Shown: positions 44,004-55,297, counted from the first letter of the stretch. The stretch: 64,000 nucleotides of DNA from Lepisosteus oculatus (GCF_040954835.1 NC_090709.1:44214490-44278489), one strand, 5' to 3'. Notes: a model not told the origin generated them from the sequence alone. Made by a program: numbers and translations.

Positions 44004-44076
44004 TGTTTCCGCCCGGTTTCGAACAGGGGACCTTTCGCGTGTGAGGCGAACGTGATAACCACTACACTACGGAAAC
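44004..44076 (-). tRNA. tRNA-Val(CAC), unit 4, T-stem variant
   Basis: Carries the same GAACAGGGG change as unit 3; anticodon CAC preserved. Confidence 0.88.
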
Positions 44077-44503
44077 GGTGGTAAGACGTGCCCAGCGGCC
44101 CAGCGCTGAGCTTCGCCAATGCGATTTAGCTGCTTCCAGTGCCTTTATTGGAGTGCGCTGATGGACCGTGCTCTCTCTCCAGAGACCAGCACGCCTGTCA
44201 TGGACGGAGCAGGAAAGGCGGCGCCACATTCTACAGCCCTCTCCACGCAATCGACGAAATCGGGCTACTGAAGTGGAGAAAATCGCCTCTCCAGAAAGTG
44301 CAAATATCATCTTGGAGACTATAAATCCTATTGCCGAAGGTCAGCCCTGTCTACCAGAGTAACCCTCCCACAGCGATGATCAGCTCGTCTCACACGCGAG
44401 AAGTTTCGGTTGGAAACAAGCGCCCCCTCTTCTCGCACGTTTTGCACGTTCGAGTAGTTTTAATGCGGCTCTTTCGTACACGGTGCTGATCTTTTGGAAA
44501 GCA

Positions 44504-44569
44504 GGAGGCAAAACCGAGTCGAACCGCCTGGGTGAAAACCAGGAACCCTAACCGCTAGACTATATGGCA
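44504..44569 (-). pseudogene. tRNA-Glu(TTC) relic, unit 5
   Basis: Unchanged copy. Confidence 0.8.
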
Positions 44570-44770
44570 GCGAACAACCATGCTGTTCACGGCATCAAGC
44601 AAGCAAACTACATAAATATGAGAAAACACGCAAGAGAGTTGTCACTCAGAGTGTCGAAGGGTCGATGTATACTGGGGCTCAGTTGAAATGCAACGTCAGG
44701 ACTTTTCCGAATTATGTCACACGAAGAGAGCACAGCCCTTTCCGCCCTGCCGCGTGTGTCTCGGTAACTC

Positions 44771-44842
44771 GCTGTGATCGTATAGTGGTCAGTACTTTGC
44801 GTTGTGGCCGCAACAACCCCGGTTCGAATCCGGGTCACGGCA
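44771..44842 (+). tRNA. tRNA-His(GTG), unit 5
   Basis: Intact. Confidence 0.95.
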
Positions 44843-45416
44843 GAATAGGGGCGTCTGCTTTTACTACTCGCGCGAATGAAGGCAAAAAAAAGCCAATCGA
44901 CGTGAACGAACGGCGCTTTACAGAGGAGTACTGCCTGACTGGATCGTTGATGAACGACAGAGGCCACTCCGACCTCTTCTCGGTTTTCTTCAATGACTTA
45001 CTAAGGATCTTCTTCACATTCGCCCATGCAGGGGAAGCCAGTTACACCAAAGCAAACGCAGGAAAGTGCATTTCAAGCAGAGACCAGGAGGGACTTGTTT
45101 ACACCGAGAGTGGGCGGAGAATGGAACAATGCGCCCAGCCCTGTTGCTGGAGCCGATTCTTGATGAGCTCTTGGGCTCACTAAGAGGCCCCCGCTGGATG
45201 CTAATCTTTCTGTTGTTCTTGCAGGTCCTGCGCTGCTTTTGAGCCGACAGAGCTCGACCTGGTCTGTCGGCACAGCCCAATTGCAAATGATCGGCTCCGC
45301 GTACAGAAGGAACGTGCGTTTGGTACAAGAGTGCACGAAGGCACCGGAAATACATTGGGAACAAATGACCGGTCGCTCAAGACCTCTGTGAAGTACAGGA
45401 GCGTGCAAAACGAGGC

Positions 45417-45489
45417 TGTTTCCGCCCGGTCTCGAACCGGGGACCTTTCGCGTGTTAGGCGAACGTGATAGCCGCTACACTACGGAAAC
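45417..45489 (-). tRNA. tRNA-Val(AAC), unit 5
   Basis: Intact. Confidence 0.95.
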
Positions 45490-45598
45490 CTGTAGGGACT
45501 GCTGCTGGTGTCTCGCTTGCGTTTCGGGCTGAGAAAGGGACGCGTCACTTTAGGCAGGTGGCGCTGGAGAGAGGAACAAAGGGCGCGATGAAACAAAA

Positions 45599-45671
45599 TG
45601 CCGAAACCCGGGATCGAACCAGGGACCTTTAGATCTTCAGTCTAACGCTCTCCCAACTGAGCTATTTCGGC
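45599..45671 (-). tRNA. tRNA-Phe(GAA), unit 5
   Basis: Intact. Confidence 0.97.
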
Positions 45672-46695
45672 AGTGCGCAAAGCCCACAGCCACCTGCTCC
45701 AGCCTTCCTGTGTTGTGGCATGAGCGCACCAAGAGTAGCGGGAGAGTGTTGCAGGAACGTCACTCAGAAGGAAAGCCACCCAGCTGCGCCCTCTGAGCTC
45801 TGTCCAGCGCATCTTCCTCGCATGGACTCCTGCCTGCGACGGGCAGGAAACAATTAGCAAGAACAGAACGACACGCCATGGGTGTCTCATGACCGCACCT
45901 TAGGTTGTGACACGTGCAGGTGTGAGGGGTTGCCGGGCTACTTTGGAGCAGAGCTTGGGCGGAGGGGGGGCGGGAAAGCAGACAAAGAGGTGACACCTCA
46001 AGGTCTGCACGATCACAGCTCTCCGCCGCCCCAGGCTTCCGCTCGATAAGCTACTGGACACACCCGCCCCTCCTCACACAGACCGTGGAAAAGCCCCCGA
46101 GTGGGAGGGCTCGCTCTTCCTCCCAGGAGCTCTTGGACACGACGCCCAGACAGGGCGCGGGGAGCCGCCGCCTGCAAACACGGCTCCAGGCAGGACTCCA
46201 CTCCGCAGGAGCCGCAGAGCAGAGGAGATGAGGGCAGCTTAGCTCCTGTGCAGAGACCTGAGCTGTTGTTGCTGTGGATGCTGTCTTTTCTGCACTCGGG
46301 GTAGGAGTGAATGTTGAGTTGCACTTAGAAATGAAGCAGAGCACTTCAACGGCACGGGTGTGTGTGTGTGTGCGCCCTGGTGATTCTGGGAGACAGATCG
46401 AACCTGGGCTAAAAGAGAGGGGGCTTAGCCCTCTTCCATTTGCTAGTTCAAAGTTGTACAACCCCTTTGTATCTGCTAGGCGGCGCAGTCGTCGTGCACA
46501 AAGAACACTTTGAAAAGCGTCAAAGGCAAGTCATTCCGAGTTGGTCGTTTGTGTTTTCCGTTCAGACGCGAAATGCTGACATGATCTCTCGGCTCCTCGG
46601 TTGTCATTTCTGCTCCGTAAAGGGATCACAGCACGCGTCGGCTTCCAGCATGCTGGGTCGGGACACGATGCCGGGGGTTGGAGAGAGCGATGTCT

Positions 46696-46767
46696 TCCTC
46701 GTTAGTATAGTGGCAAGTATCCCCGCCTGTCACGCGGGAGACCGGGGTTCGATTCCCCGACGGGGAG
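46696..46767 (+). tRNA. tRNA-Asp(GTC), unit 5
   Basis: Intact. This is the last complete Asp gene of the array. Confidence 0.95.
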
Positions 46768-47179
46768 TAGCTTTTCTTTCACCTCCTTAGAGAAATGACT
46801 GCCTTTCACTTCTCTGTTTTCTTTCACAGCGTCGTGCACCTTTTCATTGCTCTCGCTTTCAGAGCCTCCGCACGGCAGTCGACTCGACATCAGGAAGCAC
46901 ATTGAAGTGAAAGCAGGAAGCGCTGCGACATGCACTGTGCAGATCCCGCCACACTAAGAGGTGAGTGGGTCTGTTCGATGCACAAAGAACGCTTTGAGAA
47001 GCGTCAAAGGCAAGTCATTCCGAGTTGGTCGTTTGTGTTTTCCGTTCAGACGCGAAATGCTGAAATGATCTCTCGGCTCCTCGGTTGTCATTTCTGCTCC
47101 GTAAAGGAATCACAGCACGCGTCGGCTTCCAGCACGGTGGGTCGGGACACGATGCCGGGGGTCGGAGAGAGCGATGTCT

Positions 47180-47239
47180 TCCTCGTTAGTATAGGACCTG
47201 TCACCTGTCCCCACCTGTCACGCGGGAGACTGGGGTGCA
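47180..47239 (+). pseudogene. tRNA-Asp relic, unit 5
   Basis: Interrupted copy; the 12-bp deletion follows downstream as in unit 3. Confidence 0.8.
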
Positions 47240-47376
47240 TCAGGACGCGCCTTGAAGTGAAAGCAGGATGCGCTGTGCAGATCCCGCCACACTAAGAGGT
47301 GGGTCCAGTGGGTCTGTTCGATCACAGCGCTAGGCGAATCCCCAATCCCCTTTTGTGCCTGGCGACAAAAGATGTC

Positions 47377-47449
47377 TGTTTCCGCCCGGTTTCGAACCGG
47401 GGACCTTTCGCGTGTGAGGCGAACGTGATAACCACTACACTACGGAAAC
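47377..47449 (-). tRNA. tRNA-Val(CAC), unit 5
   Basis: Intact cloverleaf. The base just upstream of the gene differs from other units (GGAAACAGTGG). Confidence 0.96.
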
Positions 47450-47876
47450 AGTGGTAAGACGTGCCCAGCGGCCCAGCGCTGAGCTTCGCCAATGCGATTC
47501 AGCTGCTTCCAGTGCCTTTATTGGAGTGCGCTGATGGACCGTGCTCTCTCTCCAGAGACCAGCACGCCTGTCATGGACGGAGCAGGAAAGGCGGCGCCAC
47601 ATTCTACAGCCCTCTCCACGCAATCGACGAAATCGGGCTACTGAAGTGGAGAAAATCGCCTCTCCAAAAAGTGCAAATATCATCTTGGAGACTCTAAATC
47701 CTATTGCCGAAGGTCAGCCCTGTCTACCAGAGTAACCCTCACACAGCGATGATCAGCTCGTCTCACACGCGAGAAGTTTCGGTTGGAAACAAGCGCCCCC
47801 TCTTCTCGCACGTTTTGCACGTTCGAGTAGTTTTAATGCAGCTCTTTCGTACACGGTGCTGATCTTTTGGAAAGCA

Positions 47877-47942
47877 GGAGGCAAAACCGAGTCGAACCGC
47901 CTGGGTGAAAACCAGGAACCCTAACCGCTAGACTATATGGCA
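47877..47942 (-). pseudogene. tRNA-Glu(TTC) relic, unit 6
   Basis: Same relic; the flank changes to GGCAGCGAGC. Confidence 0.8.
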
Positions 47943-48143
47943 GCGAGCAACCATGCTGTTCCCGGCATCATGCAAGCAAACTACATAAATATGAGAAAAC
48001 ACGCAAGAGAGTTGTCACTCAGAGTGTCGAAGGGTCGATGTATACTGGGGCTCAGTTGAAATGCAACGTCAGGACTTTTCCAAATTATGTCACACGAAGA
48101 GAGCACAGCCCTTTCCGCCCTGCCGCGTGTGTCTCGGTAACTT

Positions 48144-48215
48144 GCTGTGATCGTATAGTGGTCAGTACTTTGCGTTGTGGCCGCAACAACCCCGGTTCGA
48201 ATCCGGATCACGGCA
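48144..48215 (+). tRNA. tRNA-His(GTG), unit 6, one T-stem mismatch
   Basis: CCGGATCACGG replaces CCGGGTCACGG, so the outermost T-stem pair becomes C-A. Anticodon and boxes are kept. Confidence 0.85.
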
Positions 48216-48790
48216 GAATAGGGGCGTCTGCTTTTACTACTCGCACGAATGAAGGCAAAAAAAAGCCAATCGATTGTGAACGAACGGCGCTTTACAGAGG
48301 AGTACTGCCTGACTGGATCGTTGATGAACGACAGAGGCCACTCCGACCTCTTCTCGGTTTTCTTCAATGACTTACTAAGGATCTTCTTCACATTCGCCCA
48401 TGCAGGGGAAGCCAGTTACACCAAAGCAAATGCAGGAAAGTGCATTTCAAGCAGAGACCAGGAGGGACTTGTTTACACCGAGAGTGGGCGGAGAATGGAA
48501 CAATGCGCCCAGCCCTGTTGCTGGAGCCGATTCTTGATGAGCTCTTGGGCTCACTAAGAGGCCCCCGCTGGATGCTAATCTTTCTGTTGTTCTTGCAGGT
48601 CCTGCGCTGCTTTTGAGCCGACAGAGCTCGTCCTGGTTTGCCGGCACAGCCCAATTGCAAATGATCGGCTCCGCGTACAGAAGGAACGTGCGTTTGGTAC
48701 AAGAGTGCACGAAGGCACCGGAAATACATTGGGAACAAATGACCGGTCGCTCAAGACCTCTGTGAAGTACAGGAGCGTGCAAAACGAGGC

Positions 48791-48863
48791 TGTTTCCGCC
48801 CGGTCTCGAACCGGGGACCTTTCGCGTGTTAGGCGAACATGATAGCCGCTACACTACGGAAAC
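48791..48863 (-). tRNA. tRNA-Val(AAC), unit 6
   Basis: Differs by one base near the D-/anticodon-arm junction (ATCATGTTCGCC for ATCACGTTCGCC). Otherwise intact. Confidence 0.88.
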
Positions 48864-48971
48864 CTGCAGGGACTGCTGCTGGTGTCTCGCTTGCGTTTCG
48901 GGCTGAGAAAGGGACGCGTCACTTTAGGCAGGGGGCGCTGGAGAGAGGAACAAAGGGCGCGATGAAAAAAA

Positions 48972-49044
48972 TGCCGAAACCCGGGATCAAACCAGGGACC
49001 TTTAGATCTTCAGTCTAACGCTCTCCCAACTGAGCTATTTCGGC
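48972..49044 (-). tRNA. tRNA-Phe(GAA), unit 6, damaged T-loop
   Basis: The T-loop reads TTTGATC instead of TTCGATC, losing the universally conserved C56 that pairs with the D-loop and a key B-box base. It is probably poorly transcribed or unstable. Confidence 0.75.
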
Positions 49045-49849
49045 AGTGCGCAAAGCCCACAGCCACCTGCTCCAGCCTTCCTGTGTTGTGGCATGAGCGC
49101 ACCAAGAGTAGCGGGAGAGTGTTGCAGGAACGTCACTCAGAAGGAAAGCCACCCAGCTGCGCCCTCTGAGCTCTGTCCAGCGCATCTTCCTCGCATGGAC
49201 TCCTGCCTGCGACGGGCAGGAAACAATTAGCAAGAACAGAACGACACCCCATGGGTGTCTCATGACCGCACCTTAGGTTGTGACACGTGCAGGTGTGAGG
49301 GGTTGCCGGGCTACTTTGGAGCAGAGCTTGGGCGGAGGGGGGGCGGGAAAGCAGACAAAGAGGTGACACCTCAAGGTCTGCACGATCACAGCTCTCCGCC
49401 GCCCCAGGCTTCCGCTCGATAAGCTACTGGACACACCCGCCCCTCCTCACACAGACCGTGGAAAAGCCCCCGAGTGGGAGGGCTCTCTCTTCCTCCCAGG
49501 AGCTCTTGGACATGACCCACAGACAGGGCGCGGGGAGCCGCCGGCTGCAAACATGGCTCCAGGCAGGAATCCACTCCGCAGGAGCCACAGAGCAGAGGAG
49601 ATGAGGGCAGCTTAGCTCCTGTGCAGAGACCTGAGCTGTTATTGCTGTGGATGCTGTCTTTTCTGCACTCGGGGTAGGAGTGAATGTTGAGTCGCCCTTA
49701 GAAATGAAGCAGAACACTTCAACGGCACGGGTGTGTGTGTGTGTGTGCGCCCTAGTGATTCTGGGAGACAGATCGAACCTGGGCTAAAAGAGAGGGGGCT
49801 TAGCCCTCTTCCACTTGCTAGTTCAAAGTTGTGCAACCCATTTGTATCT

Positions 49850-50645
49850 ACCGGGGTAAAGTTAGCTTGAAGTTCGAAAACGATTTTGCCACGCCTGTAG
49901 CGTTTACACGAAACCTCTAAGAATCGCGAGAATACTTGTGTATAAAACACATTGTGAATGCTTTCTCAGCCTTTACTTTTTCATTTATATGATATTTTTT
50001 TGACCAAGCACGAATATTCTTTTGTCCATATCTTCGCAACAGAAGCACAGAACGCCTTCAAACCAAATGCATTTTAAGGACCACGACATGTGGATATTTC
50101 CACAGCCTCTACATCAAAGTATCAGTGAGCTAATTATCTTTTTTTAAACCTCCGGTTTTTCATCGATGCGTAATTACGCAGTAACTGGAACCTGGGGGAC
50201 CGCTGTATACACAACTTCACAACGCGAGAAATACTGTTCAATACGGCTTCATGCAAAAAACGCATATATGACCATAGGCAAAAGAATAGCGCAGTCTCCA
50301 ATTACTCAGACTGTAAGCACGGGAATAAAGCTTTGTCAGAATTCTGAAACCCTTCCTTTATGTCCTGTTTTCATTCAGGTAAGAGTCAACTATATTCACA
50401 ATACTACTGACAGCAGGAAGATTAAAATATTCTTTACTCAGCAGCTTATTAAAAACAGCTCCCATGATGTTCAAACCGATTTTTTACACAGAACACTGAC
50501 ACAGCTTTGTGTTCTGAATCTCTTTTTCTCTTGCTTTTATTTAATGTGGCACAATGCACTGGGATAGGGGTATTCTGTTCACAAACCAATAGCATTTAAA
50601 CCACAGCACCCACAATGCTGCAAGTAAGTGTTTTGCACACTAAGC
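49850..50645. mobile_element. Single foldback arm at the right end of the array
   Basis: Starts ACCGGGGTAAAGTTAGCT and follows the 26321 arm through the palindrome TGCGTAATTACGCA up to CTGCAAGTAAGTGTTTTGCA, stopping before the satellite. It directly joins unit 6 on one side and a tRNA-Asp relic on the other. Confidence 0.8.
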
Positions 50646-50659
50646 AGAGAGCGATGTCT

Positions 50660-50713
50660 TCCTCGTTAGTATAGTGGCGAGTATCCCCACCTGTCACACG
50701 GGAGACCGGGGTA
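50660..50713 (+). pseudogene. tRNA-Asp relic fused to inverted His
   Basis: TCCTCGTTAGTATAGTGGCGAG keeps the canonical D-loop G; the anticodon arm is CACCTGTCACACGGG. The gene breaks after GGGGTACATCAGG. Confidence 0.75.
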
Positions 50714-50723
50714 CATCAGGACA

Positions 50724-50761
50724 GCCACAACGCAAAGTACTGACCCTTATACGATCACGGC
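50724..50761 (-). pseudogene. tRNA-His 5' half
   Basis: GCCGTGATCGTATAAGGGTC through TTGTGGC is the 5' half of tRNA-His up to the anticodon loop; the rest is cut. GCCGTGA is the standard acceptor start, unlike the array's GCTGTGA, so this may be an older form. Confidence 0.75.
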
Positions 50762-50962
50762 GAGTTACCGATACACACGTGGCAGGGCGGAAAAGGCTGT
50801 GCTCTCTTCGTGTGACATAATTCGGAAAAGTCCTGACGTTGCATTACAACTGAGCCCCAGTATACATAGACCCTTCGACACTCTGAGTGACAACTCTCTT
50901 GCGTCTTTTCTCATATTTATGTAGTTTGCTTGCATGATGCCGGGAACAGCATGGTTGTTCGC

Positions 50963-51028
50963 TGCCATATAGTCTAGCGGTTAGGGTTCGTGGTTTTCAC
51001 CCAGGCGGTTCGACTCGGTTTTGCCTCC
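50963..51028 (+). pseudogene. tRNA-Glu(TTC) relic, inverted copy
   Basis: Same T-stem gap as the array relics, with GTTCGTGG for GTTCCTGG in the anticodon stem. Confidence 0.75.
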
Positions 51029-51455
51029 TGCTTTCCAAAAGATCAGCACCGTGTACGAAAGAGCCGCATTAAAACTATTCGAACGTGCAAAACGTGCGAG
51101 AAGAGGGGGCGCTTGTTTCCAACCGAAACTTCTCGCGTGTGAGACGAGCTGATCATCGCTGTGGGAGGGTTACTCTGGTAGACAGGGCTGACCTTCAGCA
51201 ATAGGATTTATAGTCTCCAAGATGATATTTGCACTTTCTGGAGAGGCGATTTTCTCCACTTCAGTAGCCCGATTTCGTCGATTGCGTGGAGAGGGCTGTA
51301 GAATGTGGCGCCGCCTTTCCTGCTCCGTCCATGACAGGCGTGCTGGTCTCTGGAGAGAGAGCACGATCCATCAGCGCACTCCAATAAAGGCACTGGAAGC
51401 AGCTGAATCGCATTGGCGAAGCTCAGCGCTGGGCCGCTGGGCACATCTTACCACC

Positions 51456-51528
51456 GTTTCCGTAGTGTAGTGGTTATCACGTTCGCCTCACACGCGAAAG
51501 GTCCCCAGCTCGAAACCGGGCGGAAACA
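51456..51528 (+). tRNA. tRNA-Val(CAC), inverted copy with altered T-arm
   Basis: Acceptor, D-arm and anticodon CAC are intact. The T-arm reads CCCAG-CTCGAAA-CCGGG, with one stem mismatch and T54 changed to C, so the B box is weakened. TCTTTT follows. Confidence 0.7.
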
Positions 51529-51675
51529 GACATCTTTTGTCGCCAGGCACAAAAGGGGTTTGGGGATTCGCCTAGCGCTGTGATCGAACAGACCCACTCA
51601 CCTCTTAGTGTGGCGGGATCTGCACAGTGCATGTCACAGCGCATCCTGCTTTCACTTCAATGCACGTCCTGATGT

Positions 51676-51732
51676 ACCCCAGTCTCCCGCGTGACAGGTG
51701 GGGACAGGTGACAGGTCCTATACTAACGAGGA
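51676..51732 (-). pseudogene. tRNA-Asp relic, inverted copy
   Basis: Reverse complement of the unit's second Asp copy, with the same extra piece in the D-arm and a GTACATCAGG end. Confidence 0.75.
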
Positions 51733-51959
51733 AGACATCGCTCTCTCCAACCCCCGGCATCGTGTCCCGACCCACCGTGCTGGAAGCCGACGCGTGCTGT
51801 GATTCCTTTACGGAGCAGAAATGACAACCGAGGAGCTGAGAGATCATTTCAGCATTTCGCGTCTGAACGGAAAACACAAACGACCAACTCGGAATGACTT
51901 GCCTTTGACGCTTCTCAAAACGTTCTTTGTGCATCGAACAGACCCAGTGGGCGAAAGAC

Positions 51960-52305
51960 GTATAATATACGTCTATTAAACGCATACCTTAGACGTCTAA
52001 ATGTGGTCTACAATTCGTCTAGAATGAAATTCTAATATACGTCTAAAGTTATACGTCAATTATACGTCTATGTTTAGACGTTCATTATACATAAATGGTT
52101 GGAGTTCTATTATATGGATAACTTTAGAGGACTATTATACGTATATGGTTAGAGGTCTATTATACGTATAACTTTAGAGGTCTATTATACGTATATGGTT
52201 AGAGGTCTATTATACGTATAACTTTAGATGTCTATTATACGTATAACTTTAGATGTCTATTATACGGATAACTTTAGACGTCTATTATACGTATATGGTG
52301 TAGCG
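51960..52305. repeat. Minisatellite built on TATACGTATA
   Basis: At least ten irregular repeats of a phrase of about 26 bp, TCTATTATACGTATAACTTT with AGA joins, alternating with TATATGGTTAGAGG forms. The centre TATACGTATA is self-complementary. The left part is more degenerate. Confidence 0.85.
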
Positions 52306-52308
52306 ACA

Positions 52309-53641
52309 ATGCTTGTTAATAAGACAGAATTAAGCTTTGGTATGCTCCTAAAAGAGGCCCCATCTCACCCTCCATCTCTGTGGTGCAGCCACAGAGAAAG
52401 AATTCATGCAAGCTGATTTAAGAGTGTTTTCTTGTGATAAGAAACAAGCTCCCAGACGGGGATGCAATTAGCTGAGCCTGGCTATCATGATCAATGGTCA
52501 TCCATTGGCGCCTATCAGTCTAGGGAGTGCCGAATGGACATCTGGACTGCATTCCTAAGTGTCAAGAGAAAGTGACTTATATCTCACCTTGACCAACCAA
52601 TCAGGGACTGGCAGGGCGTGGTAATACCACGTGGGTCTCCAATGCCCGCCAAACTCTCAACCAATCAGCACACATCTGGGTCTTGATCAAAAAGGGAGCG
52701 CAAGCTCAGTTCTGGTTTCTCCTTGGCCATTTTCGCGCATCAGCAGAGACAATCACGTGACAACTGCTGTTGTCTGCAAAAAGGACTTGGACTTTGTTCT
52801 AAGCACGAGGCCGAGGATCCCGTACGTACTCAGAATTCTACCAACGTGAATGCTCCGCTTGATCAACGGCAGCCTACAGTTGGACCTTCGTCGACAACCT
52901 GAATACCTTATTCAGAAGCAGCGCTGGACCGGGAACTAACCAGTTTCTTCCCAGGCAAAAGAGTGACTTGTGAGGACTCGCGGTCACACTCTGTGCATAG
53001 AGACTTTCTACTAGCCAGCCGGACTGCTGGTAGATCCCCTCGGAGCAACGACTGCCCTGCGCGCCGCAGTTAGATTCCTCCGCCCGTCCTACTCCGAGCT
53101 GCACCTCGACTGGTTGGCCGGTAGCCAGAGGACGCCGTCACAACGCCCATTGGACAACCGCTGGAACAGAGGCTGCAACAGAGCCTGTCAGCTGGTTTGG
53201 TGTTCGTGCCGGGAAATTCCAAATCCAAACACAGTGGATAAGTAAACCCCATGTTCTACATTGTGTCTTGAGAATTCAATTGTACCTCAACACAAGTTGT
53301 TATCAATTTAATTCATGAGTAATGTATTTACTTCCGAGTTTAGAGTAACAGTGGGTAATAACACTGATTAGCGATTTGGTAACCGAACAATATATATTGA
53401 CATATATTCTCTGTTGTGTATCTCTTTGTGTTGGCATCTCTTCGAGATTATATACCTTGTATATTGATAACCCTCACAGTAAGGTCTGCCGCTCGTATCC
53501 AGGCAGACTAGTATATGTTTGGTGCACAATTTATATTAATAAATGTATCTCGTGTATTGAACCCGTGTGTGTGCGTTGTTAGTTGTTCTGACGATTGATT
53601 TTCTAAAAGCCACAACGAACAACCTCGTGATTACTGCTACA
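52309..53641. mobile_element. Possible solo LTR, 1.33 kb
   Basis: The stretch starts TGTAGC and ends GCTACA. It has CCAAT-type motifs near 52600-52670 (CCAACCAATCAGG, AACCAATCAGC) and an AATAAA-like signal near 53540, and it lacks coding frames. This fits a retroviral or LTR-element terminal repeat. No target duplication could be matched, so the assignment is tentative. It looks old or rearranged. Confidence 0.4.
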
Positions 53642-53689
53642 ATTAATAATTGTCTCAGTAAACCCATCAAACCTCTACAACCACGATAC

Positions 53690-54060
53690 ACCACCATAAA
53701 CTATATTAATTTAGGAACATAAACATATAGTGTAAACTGTATATGGCTGGTATTGGTAGTTTAAAGAAAAAATACACACCAGTATTCCACTTTCTTCCTA
53801 AACATTTTAAGCATCAAAGTCTTACATGTATTAAGATTTTACCACGTTTCGGAAACGTTTTTACATGCTCCTTCTGACCATCTTAAGTTTATATACTTTG
53901 TGAAAAGTCATAAGATATTAACATTTTCTGTGAATGTGCTCGTTATCGGAGTAAACAAAAGCATACTTTTAGAATTTGATTAATAGGGAATATAATATGG
54001 AATCACGAACCTAAAGAAATTAATAACGATATAATTATTTTTATGTACTGTAGCTCAAAT
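53690..54060. mobile_element. Remnant of the 12690-15790 transposon family
   Basis: TTTAGGAACATAAACATA, AAATACACACCAGTATTCCA and TTGATTAATAGGGAATATAA match 12800-12990. About 130 bp here (53830-53935) is absent from that copy. Only the terminal part is present, with no transposase. Confidence 0.7.
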
Positions 54061-55000
54061 AGTAGTATAATACACTTTCTATGGATACATGTGCTTCTAC
54101 GCAACGCAGAAGCACATCCACAAGTAACATTACCTAGCTAAGAGAGGACATTGGCTAGCCAATATGATAAATACAGTGGAAAAAAGCAATTGGGAAAATA
54201 AGACCTGCTGATCTGTTATACATACCAGGAAGAGAACAGAATATGATTTTTTTCTGTTCGAAACGTGTGTTGTCTTTATGAAATTCATGTATTTTAAACG
54301 TTTAAGTAAGAAGAAAAAAACTTACAGAAAGATACTAAGCTGATCACGAGATAGAAAGATCACCCGTTTTTCGCGCATAAAAAGTGGCTATTAACTGGGT
54401 GAACTGTTATTAACTGGAGTCAACTGGGTGAAAACACATAATATGAACATGAAACAAAAAATAAAAATAAGATACAATCTACAGACATTAAAACCAGTGT
54501 CATGGAAATTTAACTATCAAGGAAGCCACAAGAGAGAGTTCTCACCTGAGTAAGGTCTTTATTTCAATATTGCAATATTGGGAGCACTGCTGCCACTTCG
54601 CAAAGTGCAACCAGAGACTCAATTTGTTACAAGCAGTACAGGGTTTTTATAAGACGTTGCGCTGTAAAAAAGCTCAGCGCTTTGTCCCTTCTAAAAGTTC
54701 CCCTTTCCCTAAGAGAAAACAGATTACATCAAAAAGCGAAAGAAGAAGCACTAGATATGTTATTCAAAGCTTATCAGTTACTTTCAGCTAATTCTAACGA
54801 CCCAGACAGCATATATTGTTTTGGTACATTGTCTTCTAAAGTAACCTAAACAGTGTACTTTGTTGACGCACTGTTTTCTAAAGTTCTGCACGTACTGTAG
54901 CACAGCAATTACATCCATGAAATATATTATCTAAAAGCCCCAATATATTTTTTTGCAAAGCTCTCTACATTTTAAGAATCAATTTACTTATTAGATTTCC
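54061..55000. other. No gene recognised
   Basis: AT-rich sequence. The part at 54500-54800 has a GTCTTTATTT stretch and a CAATATTGCAATATTG palindrome, and might be a reversed LTR end, but nothing decisive was seen. Confidence 0.4.
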
Positions 55001-55005
55001 ACTTC

Positions 55006-55297
55006 AAGACTTGTTCGGCTGGCGTTCTGGGAGTCGCGTTTATCAGAATTGTATTGAGATCGTTTTCCACAGAGCTCAGATGTCAAAGCACAGCAGCAGC
55101 TCTCCACAGCGATCCTCTTTAGCGCCCTTTCTCCCGCAGCTCCGTCCTCATTGGAAGGAAGCAAGAGTGAAAGGCTGAAGTGAAATAGAGCGGGGACGAA
55201 GGCAGTTGAGAGAGAGAACGTGGGAAGAAGAGAAAAACGCAAGGGAAAAAAAGCAGCGTAGTAAAAGAGGTGACGGAGCTGCCCTCTCTATAAGAAG
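55006..55297 (+). repeat. LINE leader, first copy (isolated)
   Basis: AGACTTGTTCGGCTGGCGTT to CTCTCTATAAGAAGG matches 55653-55940, which directly precedes the LINE coding region. It is followed not by the ORFs but by 5S rRNA sequence. Confidence 0.85.

Larger units (their letters stand above)
40978..44362. repeat. tRNA array unit 4 (3385 bp)
   Basis: Full-length (no 12-bp deletion) with the T-stem change in Val-CAC. This combination shows that unit variants are mosaics. Confidence 0.95.
44363..47735. repeat. tRNA array unit 5 (3373 bp)
   Basis: It has the 12-bp deletion seen in unit 3 but a normal Val-CAC T-stem. Its last 300 bp hold several private changes (GCGATTCAGC, CTCCAAAAAG, GACTCTAAATCC), showing increasing divergence towards the right edge. 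Confidence 0.95.
47736..49849. repeat. tRNA array unit 6, truncated and diverged
   Basis: Starts CCCTCACACAGCG and is homologous to units 1-5 until TTTGTATCT, where a foldback arm begins. The Asp, Asp-relic and Val-CAC part is missing. Substitutions are far more frequent than among units 1-5, and three of its four tRNA bodies carry changes. This fits an array edge that escapes homogenisation. Confidence 0.92.
50646..51955. repeat. Inverted, rearranged fragment of the array unit
   Basis: From about 50724 rightward it is reverse-complemented unit sequence (His 5' half, Glu relic, unit junction, Val-CAC, Asp relic). A short direct-orientation Asp piece precedes it. Large parts of the unit are missing. 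Homology ends at CAGACCCAGTGGGCGAAAGACG, where the minisatellite starts. Confidence 0.85.
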
